DNA from: Epichloe hybrida
Taxonomy: Eukaryota > Ascomycota > Sordariomycetes > Hypocreales > Clavicipitaceae
Direction of reading: 5' to 3'
Length of the DNA: 64,000 nt
NCBI GenBank assembly: GCA_019022495.1
Contig: JAFEKR010000034.1
Span: 557,763-621,762, forward strand
Shown: positions 35,658-51,000 of the stretch, in pieces
Layout: every line of letters begins with the position of its first letter
Position numbering within the stretch: the first letter of the stretch is position 1
Program-made: the position numbers and the translations under genes
Notes under the pieces: generated by a model
Told to the model about the DNA's origin: nothing
The model's database searches: none
The model's input: only the letters and a program-made list of their open reading frames with translations

Positions 35658-38254
35658 CCTATTATCACATAATAGGTATAGTTTTGTTACCTTAGATAAG
35701 CATGTTAGTGAGGTTATTAATCTTGACTTGTATCTTATCTATATTAGTGATTAAGAAGAGAAAGGGGGTAGCTATGTTAAGGATGTAGAATTTAAGCTCT
35801 CTAAGTTTCATAGGCATATAAAGGATTCCTTTTATAACTACTAATCTAGCACTAAATGTAATAATTTAGGGTTCGTAGGGGGTTACCTTTAATAAAGGTA
35901 TTAATCTTAATAAAGCCTTTACTTATACCTCTCCTATAGTTAACTTTCCTATAGCACTAGTGTTAGGTATAATCCCTCTAAAAACCTCTTTAGAATAGTG
36001 TTCTTTAGAGATATAGTAAATTAAGCCTTTATTATACTCTTATAGCTTATAGAGCTCTTATTTGAGGAATATATATTAAAAAGCTTAATTATTTAGGGTT
36101 ATAAGAACATTAACGTTAGTGGCGTTATAGTTAGTTTGTAATCCGGAGTAGAAGAATTATATAATGCTTAGGTGTGCTATTAATAGTAGCTTCTCTATAT
36201 TATTATTATTATCTTTAGCTTCTATATAGGCTAAAAGATATAATTCCTAATTCTAACCTAAGCCTTTATTAAGCTTATTATTATTCTGCCCTTTATAGGA
36301 GGTAAGGAATACCTAGAATCTCTTCTCTAAAGGGGGTATATAATATATTTTACTAGCTTACTAGCGGTCCTTTTCCTTTTAATATTCTTTAGCAAAGTAA
36401 TTAGAGAACTAGTAGCTACTCTTACTATATATAAAGTAGCGCTTAGTGCTTAGCCTAGGGCTCTATCTATAATAACTTCCTTTGCTATAGGGGGATAATT
36501 ACTATCTGTACTAATAATTAGTAAACATAGCCTCTAGAGGGTCTCCTTATTAGTACTAAAGGTATTAGGAGAACTTCTTATTTAATTCTATAATAGTGAT
36601 TGCCTTGCGGAGGTCTCTAGTAAGACTTTTAAAGCCTGCGGAGTATATGTATTTTACTATCTAATATTCGGGCATACTAGCTATAGTATTTAAGGCTTGC
36701 TTATAGAGTTTAGTATTTACTATCTTAGTAGGGTATAGGCCTCTATAGATTTTCTTAAGGGTTAATAATATAATCTTAAGGCACTTAAGCTTGCTTTTAT
36801 TAGGGTTTTTCTTAATTATACTCTTTAGTGTTATACTACTCTATTTATAGTAATAGAATTACTAGTTACTTTTTATCTTAAAGCGTTAATAAATATAAGT
36901 AATTATCTCTTTATAGGAATAGTTATTCCTAAAGAGGTAATTAAGGTAGTATTGCTTAGTATTACCTATTAATATAATAAGGAAAGCCTTCTAATAATAC
37001 GTTTAAGGAAGGTTAATTCTATTATACTTATTTTTAAAGAGCGTAATCTTTAGCATTAAGAAGTTATATAGCTTTCCACTATAGCGGTTACTATCCTTAT
37101 ATATCTTTATAAGCTCTAAGATCTTCTTTGTAATCTAATCTTTAGAGGGGAATTACTATAAAGGTATAATTTGTTATAAATAATAGTTTACTAGTTATTC
37201 TTAATAATAATTATCTAGATAGAGCTATTAATATAATAGGGATTATTACAGGGGTTCTTATAAGGGTTTAAGTAATCTCTAGGGTTAGGGAAGGTTAATT
37301 TCTAGGGTAAGTTATTAGGGCTATTAATAATAAGGTTCTAGGGGTTTAGAAGATTATAGTCTTTCTTATAATCTTTTTTATAACTAAAGGGGCATTAAGG
37401 TTTAATAAAGCACTTCCTTAAGTAATACTAGGATTAAATATCCTAGGCCTCTCCTAACAAGGATGCTATAATCTTATAAAGAATTACGTAATTCTCTAAT
37501 AATATCCTTAGATGCCCTTTTAAAGGTATCTTTAGACTAGCCTTTAAAGTCTTCTTAGAATGATTCCTATAAGTTATTATCTCTCTAACCTTAATGCTTA
37601 CTAAGGTTAATAAATCTTGTAATTTGGTTATTAAGCTTAAGCTATGTAGTAGTCTCTAGATCTAGCTTAATAGATTCTTTCTAGTTATATAAGAATTTAT
37701 AAGTAAGCTATTAAAGGCATAGGGGTAATTTATGCCTTTAAGGTCTCTTAGGGGTGATAATTAGAGCCTTACTATTACTAGTAGCCTTTACTCTTATAAA
37801 AGGTCTAGATTCCTCTGCTATCTTTAACTATAAAAGGAATATTACTAATTTATTATTTTTACTACTAATTAAGCTCCTATGTTTGCTTATTACTATTATA
37901 AGGTTCTTCTTTTACATTTTAGGAGCGTTATTGCTCTAATGAAATTAGAAGATCGTAAAAATAGGAAAAATAAAAGAAAAAGTAGCGGAAGTAGTAAAGG
38001 TAGTAATAAGAATAAAGTAATAAGAACAAATTACTAGAGATAAAGAAAGTAATAGAAGTTCTAAAAGTAACTAGAAAATAACAAGGAAAGTAATAAGGGA
38101 ATAATAGGAATTACTACTTCCTGTTTTTTGTAAAAAGAAGGGAAGGAGGTAATCTCTCTTTCTTACTAATAAGCATAGGGCAAATAGTACTAATAATAAA
38201 GGGGGTAAAAAACAAGTAGTAGATGCTTGTGGGGAGAGATTAAAGGTCTATTAG
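35658..38254 (-). pseudogene. Copia 1, second copy: integrase to gag part
   Basis: Copia 1 sequence continues after the hAT duplication to ATTAG (38250-38254), where copia 2 is inserted. From 36964 onward it repeats 28363-29655 of the first copy. By position it should encode integrase, protease and gag on the minus strand, but frames are saturated with stops and I cannot place domains. Confidence 0.72.
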
Positions 38255-38567
38255 TGTTGGAACAAAGGTGATATTAATCGCGCGTCGCAGCCGTAATTAC
38301 CCGGCAGAAGCTCGGGCCGCGCGCGGACCCCACACGTGACCTACAACCTAGCACGTTAATTGGCTAGGAAATGTGGGGACACAAACGCGTAACCCCTTTT
38401 CCCTTTATGTATTATAACTTCTAGCTTTTTACCTCTCTTTTCCAAGAACTAAAAAAAAATTAATTATAATAACAGATAACGTAGCCTAGAATAGATAATT
38501 AATGATAATACTATTCTTTAGGCTCACGACTGTATTACATTGAATTCATCACCCTGTGAATCTAACA
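38255..38567 (+). repeat. Copia 2 5' LTR
   Basis: 313 bp, notably less mutated than its 3' partner: it keeps GC-rich stretches such as CGCGCGTCGCAGCCG. Differences between the two LTRs that I see are C/T or G/A transitions. Confidence 0.92.
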
Positions 38568-40783
38568 CTAATTAGTGGTTACCTTCACAGATAACCACGC
38601 AGTCTTTAAACACCGCAGATTAGCAAGGTTAATTAGAAGAGGTAGCTTATCTAATAATGACTTGCCTTATAAAATAGGAGGGCTACGTTTAATAATAAGT
38701 TATGCTAACGGAAAGGTATAATATAGCTCTCTTCTTACTTTGGTATTAATATTTATATTTATATAGACTCTGAAATAATAAAGAAAGGTTTAACGCTAGT
38801 AGCTAAGCTATCCCCTTATCTTTCTTTATTATGCGTTCTATTACATATTTATAGTCAACTGCCTTGCCTTGTAATCCTTTATATTTAAAACACGTTATAT
38901 AATTATAGTTATACCCCTTTTCTTCTTACATTATAAGATTTGCCTCCCTTAATTAATTAGAATATTAGATATAGCTAAACTATCTAGGACCTCTAGTTAA
39001 TTTAGAGTTCCTAGTGAGACTAATAGCTATAACGATGCTATGGAAGGCGTTAAAATAGGAGATAATAATAAATACCCTAACAAAGGAAAAACCCCTGTTT
39101 ACACTAACTTATACCCTTTTATCTCTATAAGGCTTTAATAATATATTATAGAAGAACTACTCTAACAAATAGGAAGTTCTAAATATAAAGAGATAATAAC
39201 ACCTAAGGAAATTAGTCTTTACATCCTTATAAAGACTAAATAATATAAGGAGTAAGGGTTATTTAAAAGAACACTATTCTCTGAATTTAGTAATGACTTC
39301 TACAAATAGTTAAGGGATAAGTTTATAGAAGAAAGAGACCTTTTATAGAACAGACTTTAAGACTATCTTCTTTATAATAGAGTGTACATAACTATTAGAA
39401 GAGGCACTAAGATAGTAAATAACCTTAAAGAAGTAGTAAACTAAGAAGAATTTAGATTTTGGACTCTTAAAGAAATTAAAGAGGCTAGGAAGAAGTATAT
39501 AGGCTTCTAAAAGAACTTATAGAACAAAGAGTTTTTCTGTGATTTACTAGATAATAGTGATGTTAGAACTAGGTAACCTACCCTGTTACCTTAGTTATTA
39601 GTATAATTACTATTAAAAGGATTAATAAGCTAGACTCCCCTAGGAAGACTAAGTTAATCCCCTCTAGGAAGGCCTAGTTAATCTCCCCTAGGAAGGTTAA
39701 TTAACCTAGAGTTAAGACTACCTAAGGATACTATTTATAAGCATCTGCAGGTGACTCCCCTACTTATACCTTTACTAGAGGCAAGTTAGCAGTATTACCC
39801 TAGTAACACTACTAATAATGCCCTTAAGTAGGAGAGTTACTAACGGAGGCAACCTATGCTATCTAGGGCTAGTAGTGCCCCTATTAGTATAGCTTAAAGA
39901 GCTATAATTCCTCCTTTCTAATATAAGGAAGAGGAGAATTAGAGGGAATAATAAGCCCTAAGGGTACTACCTATAAAGCCACCCTCTTACTTCCTAAAGA
40001 CCTTACTACCCCTTCTATAAATATAAAGGGAAACACCTAGAGAACCCCTATAGACCTAGAGACCTTTGCTAAAGTAGATTATTAACCTATCTAAGGTATA
40101 CCCTAAAGAATAACTCTATAGCGCTAATAACTATGATGTCCTTAAATTAAAGCTTTAAACATTCTATAGAAAGTGTGAGTTACTTAATATCTAGCCTAAA
40201 TAAGCTAGTTATGCTTTTAAGGTTATACTTAAAGGCAAAGCACTGCGATACTATGTAAACTACCTCTCTAAACCTAGATAACTATAAGATCTCCCTATGC
40301 TTATTAGCTATATAAGAGAATGATTTAAAACTAAGGATATATAGCAAAAATATCTGCTAGAGTGGAATGACACTTCCCTGTGAGGAATGGTAAATAATAA
40401 CTTAAGCAAGTTAATGATTAAATGCTTTAATAAACTTACAGAAAGACTAGCTATCTTATAACAAGTAGTGCCTAAAGTAGGCTAAACTAAAAGGGCACTC
40501 TAGAATTAACTTATTAGAGCTTGTTATAGTATTCTAGAGTGCAGAGAAGCGATTATAGATCTGCCAGACGGACTACAAGAGTTCTATGAATGGATTAGAA
40601 TGACCCTTTATCTTATTAAGGAAGAGAAGAAGAACTATTAATAGTTCCTAACCAAAGCTATAACCCTAGAGTAATTCTAGACTAACTAAAGATATAATAG
40701 GACTAGAAAAGAGACCTAATACCCCTTAAAACCATAAGAAAGAGGAGGTACTCCTTATATAAAGAAGTGCTATATATATAGTG
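38568..40783 (+). pseudogene. Copia 2 gag, up to the gypsy insertion
   Basis: The plus-strand frames near 40,130-40,780 show gag-like residues (YLLEWNDTSL, LIRACYSILECREAIIDLP, LQEFYEWIRM) and end in a decayed zinc knuckle CYIYS whose second half resumes at 52,800 as KEG followed by SKHPEEDYKKAF. Stops are of the RIP type. The stretch nearest the LTR should be leader. Confidence 0.78.
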
Positions 40784-41279
40784 TGTGCCTTAAGATGCGC
40801 GCCCAAAAACGCGATCACGATAATAAGTGCTAGGGCTCAAGGATGGGGATATCACAACAAGGGGATGACGATATTAGTTATCTTGGCAAGAGGATTAATT
40901 AATCTATAAAGGGACCACATGTAGCTAGATTCTACGAGAGCCACCACGCACTACTAAATTCTTACTTTTGCCCTACCCTTTTGCTTCGGCTAATATTAAT
41001 AGCTTCGGCTAATATTAACTCTTGCTTCGGCTAATATTGGATCTGATATTGTGAAATATGTATTAAGAAGAACCCCCCCCCTTCTCTAATTAAAGCGCTG
41101 CTTCTAATCCAATAGACTATTTAATCTAGGATATCTTTGCACGATAAGATAGTCCTAGCCATTGTTATAATCAATATCGTCAAGTTAATCAACCCCTCTG
41201 TTATATATAGGCTCCAGAGCTACTCACGATCGTAGGCTTGCATCATGTCTTTTAGGGTGTTGTTTTCCGCTTAATAAAA
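40784..41279 (+). repeat. Gypsy 5' LTR
   Basis: About 496 bp, containing three short repeats of GCTTCGGCTAATATT (about 40,985-41,035). Its exact 3' limit is uncertain by about 3 bp (CTTAATA or CTTAATAAAA). Confidence 0.88.
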
Positions 41280-44200
41280 CTAGTGGAGAAACGTAGTCTC
41301 AAACCCCTAGGACTTCCGCTTTCTGTTTAATCTGCTATAGACTAAGATTAATTAAAAGCGTGCTTTTTCAGCTGTAACCCATAGCTAATACCAAACCGTT
41401 TACGCAAAGACCCCCCCTTATTTCGTTGTTCCCCACAACGTAACATAGACTAGAAGCCTAGCCCTAGACTATATAAGGGCTAAGGCACTAGCTTTAGACT
41501 AGTTAATCCGGAAGAACTAAGCTAGATTAAGGATAGGAGACTACGTTTTATAAAGGCATTAAAAGGGAGGCTAGCTAGCTTAGGAAAGTATATTATAAAT
41601 ACTAGCCAAACCGTTGCCCCCTTGCTAAGAACCTTTAAATATAAGAATACAGAACGGGAACCACTATCTAGCGTTATAAGCCATTTAATCTTAGGACCTA
41701 TAGCTAATTTTGCGATAATTTAGCTATACATTAGGGTCTTATAGTTAATCATAAAGAGCCATGTGATTACACTCCTAATTTTCGCTTATGGACTGTTTAT
41801 GACTATGAATATTGCCCCCCTAGAAGATTTCTTTCAAAAGATTCTTTTAATTACTAAAGTTTTTATTTAAGCACTTATCTATTTATAAGATTAATTATAA
41901 GTACTATCACTAGACTCTATATCTAATTATTTATCTTCACATTCCCGCTAGCCAAGCAAAGCAAGGTTAATTAAGCAGCCAAGCTATCTAAGGGATACTT
42001 AGGATCCATTAATGCCAGAACCCCTAGTTACTAGCAAGGAACTATCTAATCTTAAAATGGTTTCTATGCTAACTCATTCCCGCTCTAATAATTAATTAGG
42101 GAAGGACCCTAATAATAAAGGAAAATCTTTAGGACCTCTTAACAGGCTTAATGCCAAATCTTTTGTAAAAATCCTTAGAGAAACAATAGCTTACTAAACT
42201 TCCCTTATTATAATACAAAATAGGTATAATATTTAGTAGTTTACAGGGGAAAATGTGGCAGATTTTATTAAGGATTTCAAAGCTAAGATAAAAGTAATGT
42301 GTATCCCTAAAAAGAATTAGCAAAAAATGCTCAAACGTAATGTTAACCCCTAGGTCTAATAGGTAGTTAAGATGCTAATGGCATCGCGCACTTAGGAAGA
42401 GTCAAAGAACGAAATGCTCCTTTAGTTTAATACTATAAGCTAGGATTAAATAGAAAGCGCTCGTAGATAACTTAAAGACCTTAACCTAATGTAACCAAAG
42501 TCTATTAAGGAAACCCATTACTAGCTACAGAAGCATTAAGCTTTGATATTAAACGCGGACCCTATAGGATAGAGAACTACTATAACACAGTCTAACTACA
42601 TTTACAAGGCCCTCCTAGAGCATTTAATCTTAAGCTTTATAGATTAAAAGGGGTTTACCCATGAAGAAATTCTAGTTATGAAGTATAAACCACTTTAGAC
42701 AAAGCTTAACGTATATATTCGTACATAATTAGAGCTTAGATATAGGGACCCTAAAATCTCTAACTTAGGAGGGTACCTATCGGATAATATAAAGTTAAAC
42801 CTAAGGAGTTAGAGACTATTTAATCTACCTGCACTTAGTAATCATTAGACTAACTAAGGGAACCATCTAGCGCAGACTAAGTCTTTAGGATATAATAAGA
42901 AGAATGTCACCTTTAATAACAAGGCAACAAAGGACAAAGGTCCTAAGATAGCTAAATACCAAGATTAAATAGATGATTTAACAAAGCAGTTAGCTAAGTT
43001 GAAAATCATAGTTATAGCCTAAGCGGGAAAGGAAATTAATATTACAAAGCAGCTTAAAAGAAAGTATAATAGCAACCCGTGACACTAGCAACGGAATTAC
43101 TAGCTAAATAGCATTAGACTATTTAATTAAGATGACAAACGCATTTTTGAAATTAATGCGATAGCTAGATAAGGCCGCTAGATAAACCGCTATTACTACT
43201 ATAATAGTAATTCCTATTTGGCCATGAAGTGTAATACACTAGGATTTAACAAGATGTTAAAGTTCGCTATCTATAACCTAGCTATCCGTATTTTAGCAAT
43301 TAGGGACAACACAAGATAATATATTATACTACCTATCCTACTTTTAAAGTTCCTTTAGATTAGTAGCTGTGCGCGTAGGCTAGCTATGTTTTGGGTTAAA
43401 TACTTCCTAGATAGTAAGATTGCTTACATAATCCCTAGGATTAAGGAATATAGTCCTTATAAAGGTAAAAGCTAGGATATATTATTAGATAAACAAGAAA
43501 TATTTAATTAAATAGAAAGCTAGTTTAACCCCGCTAAATACCGCCTAGAAAGGGAGGTTTAGGTAATGTTAATCTTACAAAGGGAGCCCTTAGGCATAGT
43601 CTTAGCTATCATGTTTAAGAAGTTATATATAGAAGAAGAGGAGGTAGATAACTATAACGGAAAGATTATAGCTATTAGGGAATGAGTAGCAAAGCGGCCG
43701 TGAGTTAAAGATATTATAGAAGAAGATAAATAAGATTATTAAGGCCACGAATAATCTAGACAAGGTAATAATACCTTAAATAAGGGAAAGAAAGATTTAC
43801 TAGGTAAGGTTAGGTAAAGGATTTTGGATTAACTGTATGATAAGGTCTTCTAGAAGAAGCTTAGAGTACCCTTTTAAGATATTTACTATATTATGCTAAT
43901 GCTAGCAGAAGCAGTTAGTAATAAGTGTCTCCTGCGGGCGAAAGGCATTAAAGATGTTTGTTATTATAATAGGGATACACTAGGGCCTATGCCTCCTTTA
44001 AGAACGTTTAGGGTTAAAACAACTCTAAGACTAATTAATCTAGAACACTAGATTAATTCTATTATCTAAATAATAAAGGATGCTCTTAAAGAGAATAAGA
44101 GAAATAAAGCGAAGACTAAGGTGAATCCGCTAAAGATAGCCCTAACGCCCCTACTAGAAATTAACGCTACCCTGTGGGAAAGGATCTAGGAAAGGCTTGG

Positions 44201-47200
44201 AACTTAAGTGTAATAGGATAGACCTTAATAGAATCTAATTAATCCACCTGAAGCAAACTTTATGCTTAACGTGATTATAGAACCATAAGCTATAGTTAAC
44301 TAGTTATAGGATTTACTGTACTTATAAGTTTGTTTAAATAACCTAGAAGGAGAGCTTCTCCTAGGGCTTATTAATATAGGCTTATAAGGAAATGTAATTA
44401 CTAAAAGCACAGCTAGATGCTTAGGTTTAAAAATCTATCCTATGGACGTGATAAACACTACTTTATTCTCCTCGCATAGGATTAAGATAATTAGGGAGGT
44501 TTAGATAAAGCTATATCTAGGAAACATCTGGATACCTACTACTTTCTACGTTAGCCTAGACTCTGTTAACGTAAGCCTAATTCTAGGAATGCTATTTTTT
44601 AGGCTATTATAGATGTAGTTTAACTATTTAAGAAGTAGTGAACTCTTTGTCTAGTGCCGCTTCGGAGATGTTATTATTATCTTAAGAGTTATAGGAAGTA
44701 TCTAATAGTAATACACAAACATGTAACTAGCCTAGCAACCTACTATTAATATTATTATATTTAGCTGTCCTAAAGTAAAGAAAGAGGAAAATTAAATAGT
44801 TTGCGAAGGGTTGGAGGCAGAAATAAGCAATAATAAAGTACTAATCCTTATTATAACTAAAGAAGGGACTAATATCTTCTAAGAAGTTATTAAGGACATG
44901 ATAGTAAACTATAACTAATAACTTAAAGCGGTTGCGGAGGACTTCTAACCCCTAAGGCAGCCAAAACCACCTAATCTTATAATAAACATAATATATAAAC
45001 GCAAAGCTAATAAGATTTATCCACGTAATAATATGCCTTCTAACGGGTTAACCCTAGAAGGAGACCCTAAATAGAAGACAAAGAAATAGGAAGAAGCAAA
45101 ATTACGTCTGAATACATCTAGGAAATACAACGAGTATATTACTAGGAGATTTAGTAAGAACTCGCAAGGTTTTAGAATGACCTAGGAGCGGCTAGATTAA
45201 ATAGTTAAGGGGGTGTAAGAATATTTAACATAAGAAGAAGTTAATGTTTTTAAGGAAATCCTTTATAACCGAGAAGTAGCGCTAGCGTAGGACTTATCTA
45301 AGTGTAGAAAAGTTAACCTACTAGTAGCACTACTGTAAGTTATTAAGGTTGTTAAGCATAAGGCGTGGTAAGCTGGTTTTATTCTAATACCTCTTAGGTT
45401 GTAAGGGAAACTAGTTAATCTATTAAAGAAGAAGTTAAAGTATGGGTATCTAGAAGAAAGCTATGGTTCTTATAGGAACCCCTACTTTCTTATTATAAAG
45501 AAGGACGGAGGGATTTGCCTAATCCTATTAGCTACTAAGTATAATAAAGTTATAATACATAACGCGCTAATCCCTCAAGGAGCAGAGGCATTTAGTAAGA
45601 GCTTTATAATATACAAGATCTTGTCTATTATTAATCTCTTATCGGGATATAATTAAGTGGAATTAGCGGAGAGAAGTAGAGATATAACTACGATTTCTAC
45701 TGTGATTAGCCTTTTGCGACTTTGCTGCCTGCTATAGGGAGCTACTAACTTAGTAGCCTAATTTATTAGGATTATTAGCCAAATCCTGTTTGACTTAATC
45801 CCTAACATTTACGCACCCTTTCTAGATGATATTGCTATTAAGGGGCTAACTACGACGTACAATAAAGAAGAAATTATGCCTAGAGTACGTAGATATGTGA
45901 TGGAGTATTTGATTAATATTGACAAAGTCTTAGTTAATATTAAACTCTCCGGTTATATAGCTTTAGTAGCTAAGTCAAAATTCTGCTAGAAGTTAGCTAA
46001 AATCGTGGGATTTATGTGTGGGATAAATAGATAAAAACTAACTAAGGTGAAGATTATAAAGATTCTAGACTAGAAAGTTTGCTAAGATCTATCAGAAGTG
46101 TAATCTTTTATTAGATTAATAGGAGTCTACTATATTTAGGTTAAACACTACGTATAGAAGGCAAGACTACTAGTGATTTTACTATAGAAGATAACGGAGT
46201 GGGAATAGGGACTAGAGTAATAAGAAGCTATGGATATTTTAAAGAAGGTAATAACTATAGCCCTAGTTCTTATTTTACTTAATCTTAGACTAGGCTTTAG
46301 GGAAATTATTCTAATAGTAGACGTAAGCTTACTAGGATAGGGAGTAGTATTACTATAAATTATTAATAGTAAACACTATCCTATTTAATATAAGAGCGGT
46401 GTCTGGACTATTACTAAGGCTAAGTACGACGCGACTAAAAGAGAATGCTAAGTAGTTGTTTATATGTTAAGAAGACTATGAATTCACCTCTATGAAGTTC
46501 CCTTTACGTTAGAAATAAATTCATAAGTCCTAGTGCACTAGCTTAACAGAGCTGTTAACGATGTGCCTAGAGCTCTTGTCACGCGATGGATTAGCTACAT
46601 ACTACTATTTGATTTTTTAGTGCAACATATCCCTAGCGAAAAGAATAGAATTGCTAATGCCCTATCTAGAAAAGGCCCTAGACTATCAGATTAATTAGAT
46701 TAAGAAGTTAAAGGAGATATTAAAGACTTTATTAACTTATATCTTAATAGTATTAAGATAAAAGAGAATAGTAAGAAGGACTATTTATAGAAGATATAAC
46801 AGGTGATTAATTTCTTAGCCACCCTCTAAAGACTAATTAATCTTAGTGCTAGGGACTATAGGAAGCTTTATAATAGAGCAAAGAAGTTTTACCTAGAAAA
46901 TAGATGCCTATAGAAAAGACCGACAGGAATTATAAAAGGACTAGCGTTAGTTATTAATGTTCCTAAGTAGTAACGCGTAATAGTTAAAGCTATTCATAAA
47001 GAACTTAGTCATAAAGGCGTTGAGGTAATCTTCTAAGTAATAAAACAGCGGTACTAGTGAAAGGGACTCTAGAACATAACTTAAGAGATACTAACCTGTT
47101 ATGAGATATATTAAAAGTTCGCGCCTTAGTAACCTCGAGAACTATCTGTGCTAGTTACGCTAGGGAACCTAATAAGTAAGATCTATATTAACACTTAGCA

Positions 47201-48050
47201 CCTTCTAATTAATCATAGATATAAGTATCTCTTAGAAGCTAGGTGTAACTTAATAGGGTGGGTGGAGGCTACACTAGTTAGGAATGCGATAGTACTAGTA
47301 ATTAGAAAATTCCTATTATTCTTAATTAGCAGGTTTAGACTTTTTTAGTTCGTGGTTTATAATAGAGGTCCTAAGATGCGAGGAAATCTTAAGGAAGCAC
47401 TTACAGATGTTAGTATTAAAGGAATCTAAATATCTAGGTATAACCCAAAGGTAAATTCTCCTGTTAAAGCTAGACACTAGTCCCTTGCGTTTGCTTTAGC
47501 AAAATTAGGAGAGTTAAATGGCCGATGGGTAAAGCACCTTGATAAAGCCCTTCTTATAGACCGCACTGCCGTTCGCGAATTGCATAGGAAATCCGCTTTT
47601 TATTTAATCTATAGATAGGAACTAATCTTACTATTAGAAGTTAAGTTTCTAACCTAGAGGCTAATTAACTAGGAAGTAGTTACCACTAGTTAGGACCTAT
47701 TTAAAGCTTAAGTCTAAATGCTTAAAAGGAAGGCAAAGGATGTTAGGAAAGTAAGGAAGAAGGTATTTAACTTTAGGAAGCAACTTACAAACTAAACTAA
47801 CAAGAACTAAGCTACCTCTCTTAGGAAGGATTAATTAAAACTAGGGGATCTTATTCTAGTATATAATATTAGAAGGAACGTTAACATGTTTACTATAAAG
47901 AAACTTATAATAAGATAGAACGGACCTTTCTAAATCCATAAGTAAGCGCTGATTTCTAGAGCCTATTATCTAAAAACGCTAGATAGGGTTTACCTTACAA
48001 AAACCATTTTAGGGGACTATATTAAAAAGTTTATTCTAGACATAGAAGGT

Positions 48051-51000
48051 TAGTAGACTTTAATAGTAAATACGTAGTTACATGCTCCTTAATAACACTA
48101 GGCAAGGGAGGAGACCACTAATGACTATGATTAAGAAGTTACTACAATTATGCCTTTAGCAGCTTAATACAACATATCTAATTAAATAGTTAATAAAGGA
48201 GGGACAAGTTTATATCTTAAGGAAGAGGTTAAGCTCTTACCTTAAAGGAGCTTATACCGTGGGGTTAAGGTGCAGCTACCTTACTTAATAAAAGAATAGA
48301 AGAAAGAATATAAAACATATTCTCTAACGCACTAAGGAGTGCACAAGATTAAACATTATTTTCCTTTATTTTCATTTTAGGAACTAAGCAAAGTTTCGTT
48401 CTAATACTAGAGATTAAGTAATTAAGGCATAAGTCTATTAACTATAGGACTGCCTACCCCTTTTCTCTTTTCTTTTATTTCCCTAAAGTCCTATACTACA
48501 AACTAAATTTATTTTCTCTGATTTTCTCTATTATTCATAAATAATTTAGGAAGGGAGGAGGTATATCTACTGCTAAGCAAGGAGAGTTATTGGAATTAAT
48601 AGTATTTAGATTAAGCAGAAGGGTCTTTGCTACTTTAGTAGACCACTCTTTTCCTAAGAAAGGCGTAAGAGCTCTCTCTTAGGAAGACCAAAGGTAATAC
48701 CTAGAGGCAAAGCGCTATTCGTAGCTAGCCGCATAAGACCTATTCTAGATATAATTATTACATATACCTTCGCTAACCCTAGAAAGCAAGATATAGCTAT
48801 AGAAGGGGAAGCACATATACTTACTAAAGAAGGTAATATGCTATATGTATAAGTTTAAGCAGTTAGTATAGAAAATACTATTTGATTTGCTAAACATAGA
48901 CACTAGTAAAGCATAATAACGCTTAGGACACTATGAAAGAGCGTGTAAAAAGTATCTATTAGGATAAGCTATCTTAGTAGGAATAAGGACTAAGCAATAA
49001 CATTTGTTTTTAATAGTAAGGGCTAAGACGCTATCTGCTTTAGTGTAGCTCCTCACAAAATCCTTTAGTAATTTGGTTCTCTTTATAGTGGTAATTAGAT
49101 AGGGAGGAGCCCCTTCTAGGGAATTTTTAGAAGGTTAGAGGGTAATCTCTATATACAGAGGAACACTACTATTACTAATGTTAATCCTACCCTAAACCTA
49201 GAAGGTAAAAAGAAACTTATACTGCAAAACAGAAGTCATTAGTATTAGCCCGAATATAAGATTAAATGATCTTCAGAACACCTACGTGGTCTCTGCTAAT
49301 AAACAGAGGAAAGAACTCAGCGCAGTCAGACTAGTCTATAGTCTTTATTACTAAAAGCTTAACTTCTAGGACGCTTACCCTCACAATAGTAGTAACGTTA
49401 GGAAGTTTTTAACGGTTTTCGTTAAGAGATTTAGCTATAATTAATTAATTAGGGTGATAATACGAAGAATAATAAGTTAAGGAGCATAAAGAAGAGGAAA
49501 GAAAGAGGGTTAGAAAAGCCTTAAACCGCAGGATACTACATACAATAGGCGCTAGCACCTAATAAGCAAGCAGGCTACCTACGAGTAATTCACGATGACA
49601 AGGTCTAAATCATAGTAACTACTTAATCTTCACAGATAGATACCTTGTGACGGATGCTAGCGGCTGACAGAGAGAAAGGAGGAGGTAACTAGTAACAGCT
49701 ACTAACAACCACTCTTAAAATTAACAAAGACTACAAGAACGGGATTAGGGCTATAGGAACCACTTAATCTAACCTACTTCTTACATAAGCATATATCCTC
49801 TTAACCTTTGAAGTTTTTACTTGTACTACCCTTATTCCTAAAATCCTTTCTAACTACGCTAATTCAAAAATCTAACAGGCAGTTACTACATCCTTTCCTA
49901 CCATAATAGTCATTCTATCTGTCCTAGAACCTTTTAATCTTACCTAGCAAAATAGAACAGTATAGGGAGTCTGTCGTGAATAAGGGTAATTACACTAAAG
50001 TAAATAGTAACACTATTACCTACTTTCCTTACGGCAGGTGCCTTACTATGTACTACGTTCATGTTTTAATATATAGATTAGAAAGCCCCTTCTTTAGAGA
50101 AATCAAGGAAAGTACTATAGAAATCAATTTAGTTAATCTCTATAGGTGGTAGCTACCTTTGTTTCATCCGCAAAGAGACTAGCCATAGCCTTTGCTAAGA
50201 TTCGAAGTTCACTAGGATAGTAACGATTTTAACCCGGTAATACTAATTAGACTAGGATAGACAAATATATAATAGCGTAGTTATTTAATAGATGTTCACG
50301 AATTCCTAAGAAAGGCTTACAAAACCCTAAGTAAAGACTAGCTTAACTAGTTTAAGCTAATAGTAATAGGGAGAATTATAGAGCGCAGGCTTAAAGTAAT
50401 AGTGGCGGTACTACCCTAAACATTCAAAGTCAGCAAGATAGAAGATTTCGACATAGACACATTACGACAATCAATTAGTTCAAAAGCTAGAAGACTCTAT
50501 GCTACCTATTAGCCTATTAATATTAAGTATGGCTATAGTCACAACCCTATTAACCTCCACTTACATATAAGTAATCAATGCCTTATTACGGGATTCCCCA
50601 CTTTTTAATGATCTAACTTGGAGCAGAAAGGAAACTAGGAATGCAGGTATGTATGCCTAGGGTTCCTTCTCTAGATAATCCGCTATTAGGTTAGTCACTA
50701 AGCAATTGATTTGCTATTAGAAGATCAAAATGCACTGAATAAGTATAATATTAAGTTCGAATAACTGCGCACTTTTGGAGGAGACTTGACTATTAACTAA
50801 CGCTTTAAGCTATACCTTAAAGACTAGATAGTAACTAATAATATCCTAGACCTAAAGTATAGCTATGTGAAAGCACTTAAAAGAACTATAAGAGTTCTAC
50901 GAGATATAGCTACAAATGAACTTAGAATAGGAGATTAATTACTAAGGGAATTATTATACTAGAAGGACTTTGACCTCTGACACTTAATATAACACACGGC

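Noticed and set aside
35473..35754. 93-codon frame rich in Tyr, Cys and Ile
   Set aside because: Translation of the pentanucleotide ATACA/TGTAT arrays in the hAT-like element; no protein-like character.
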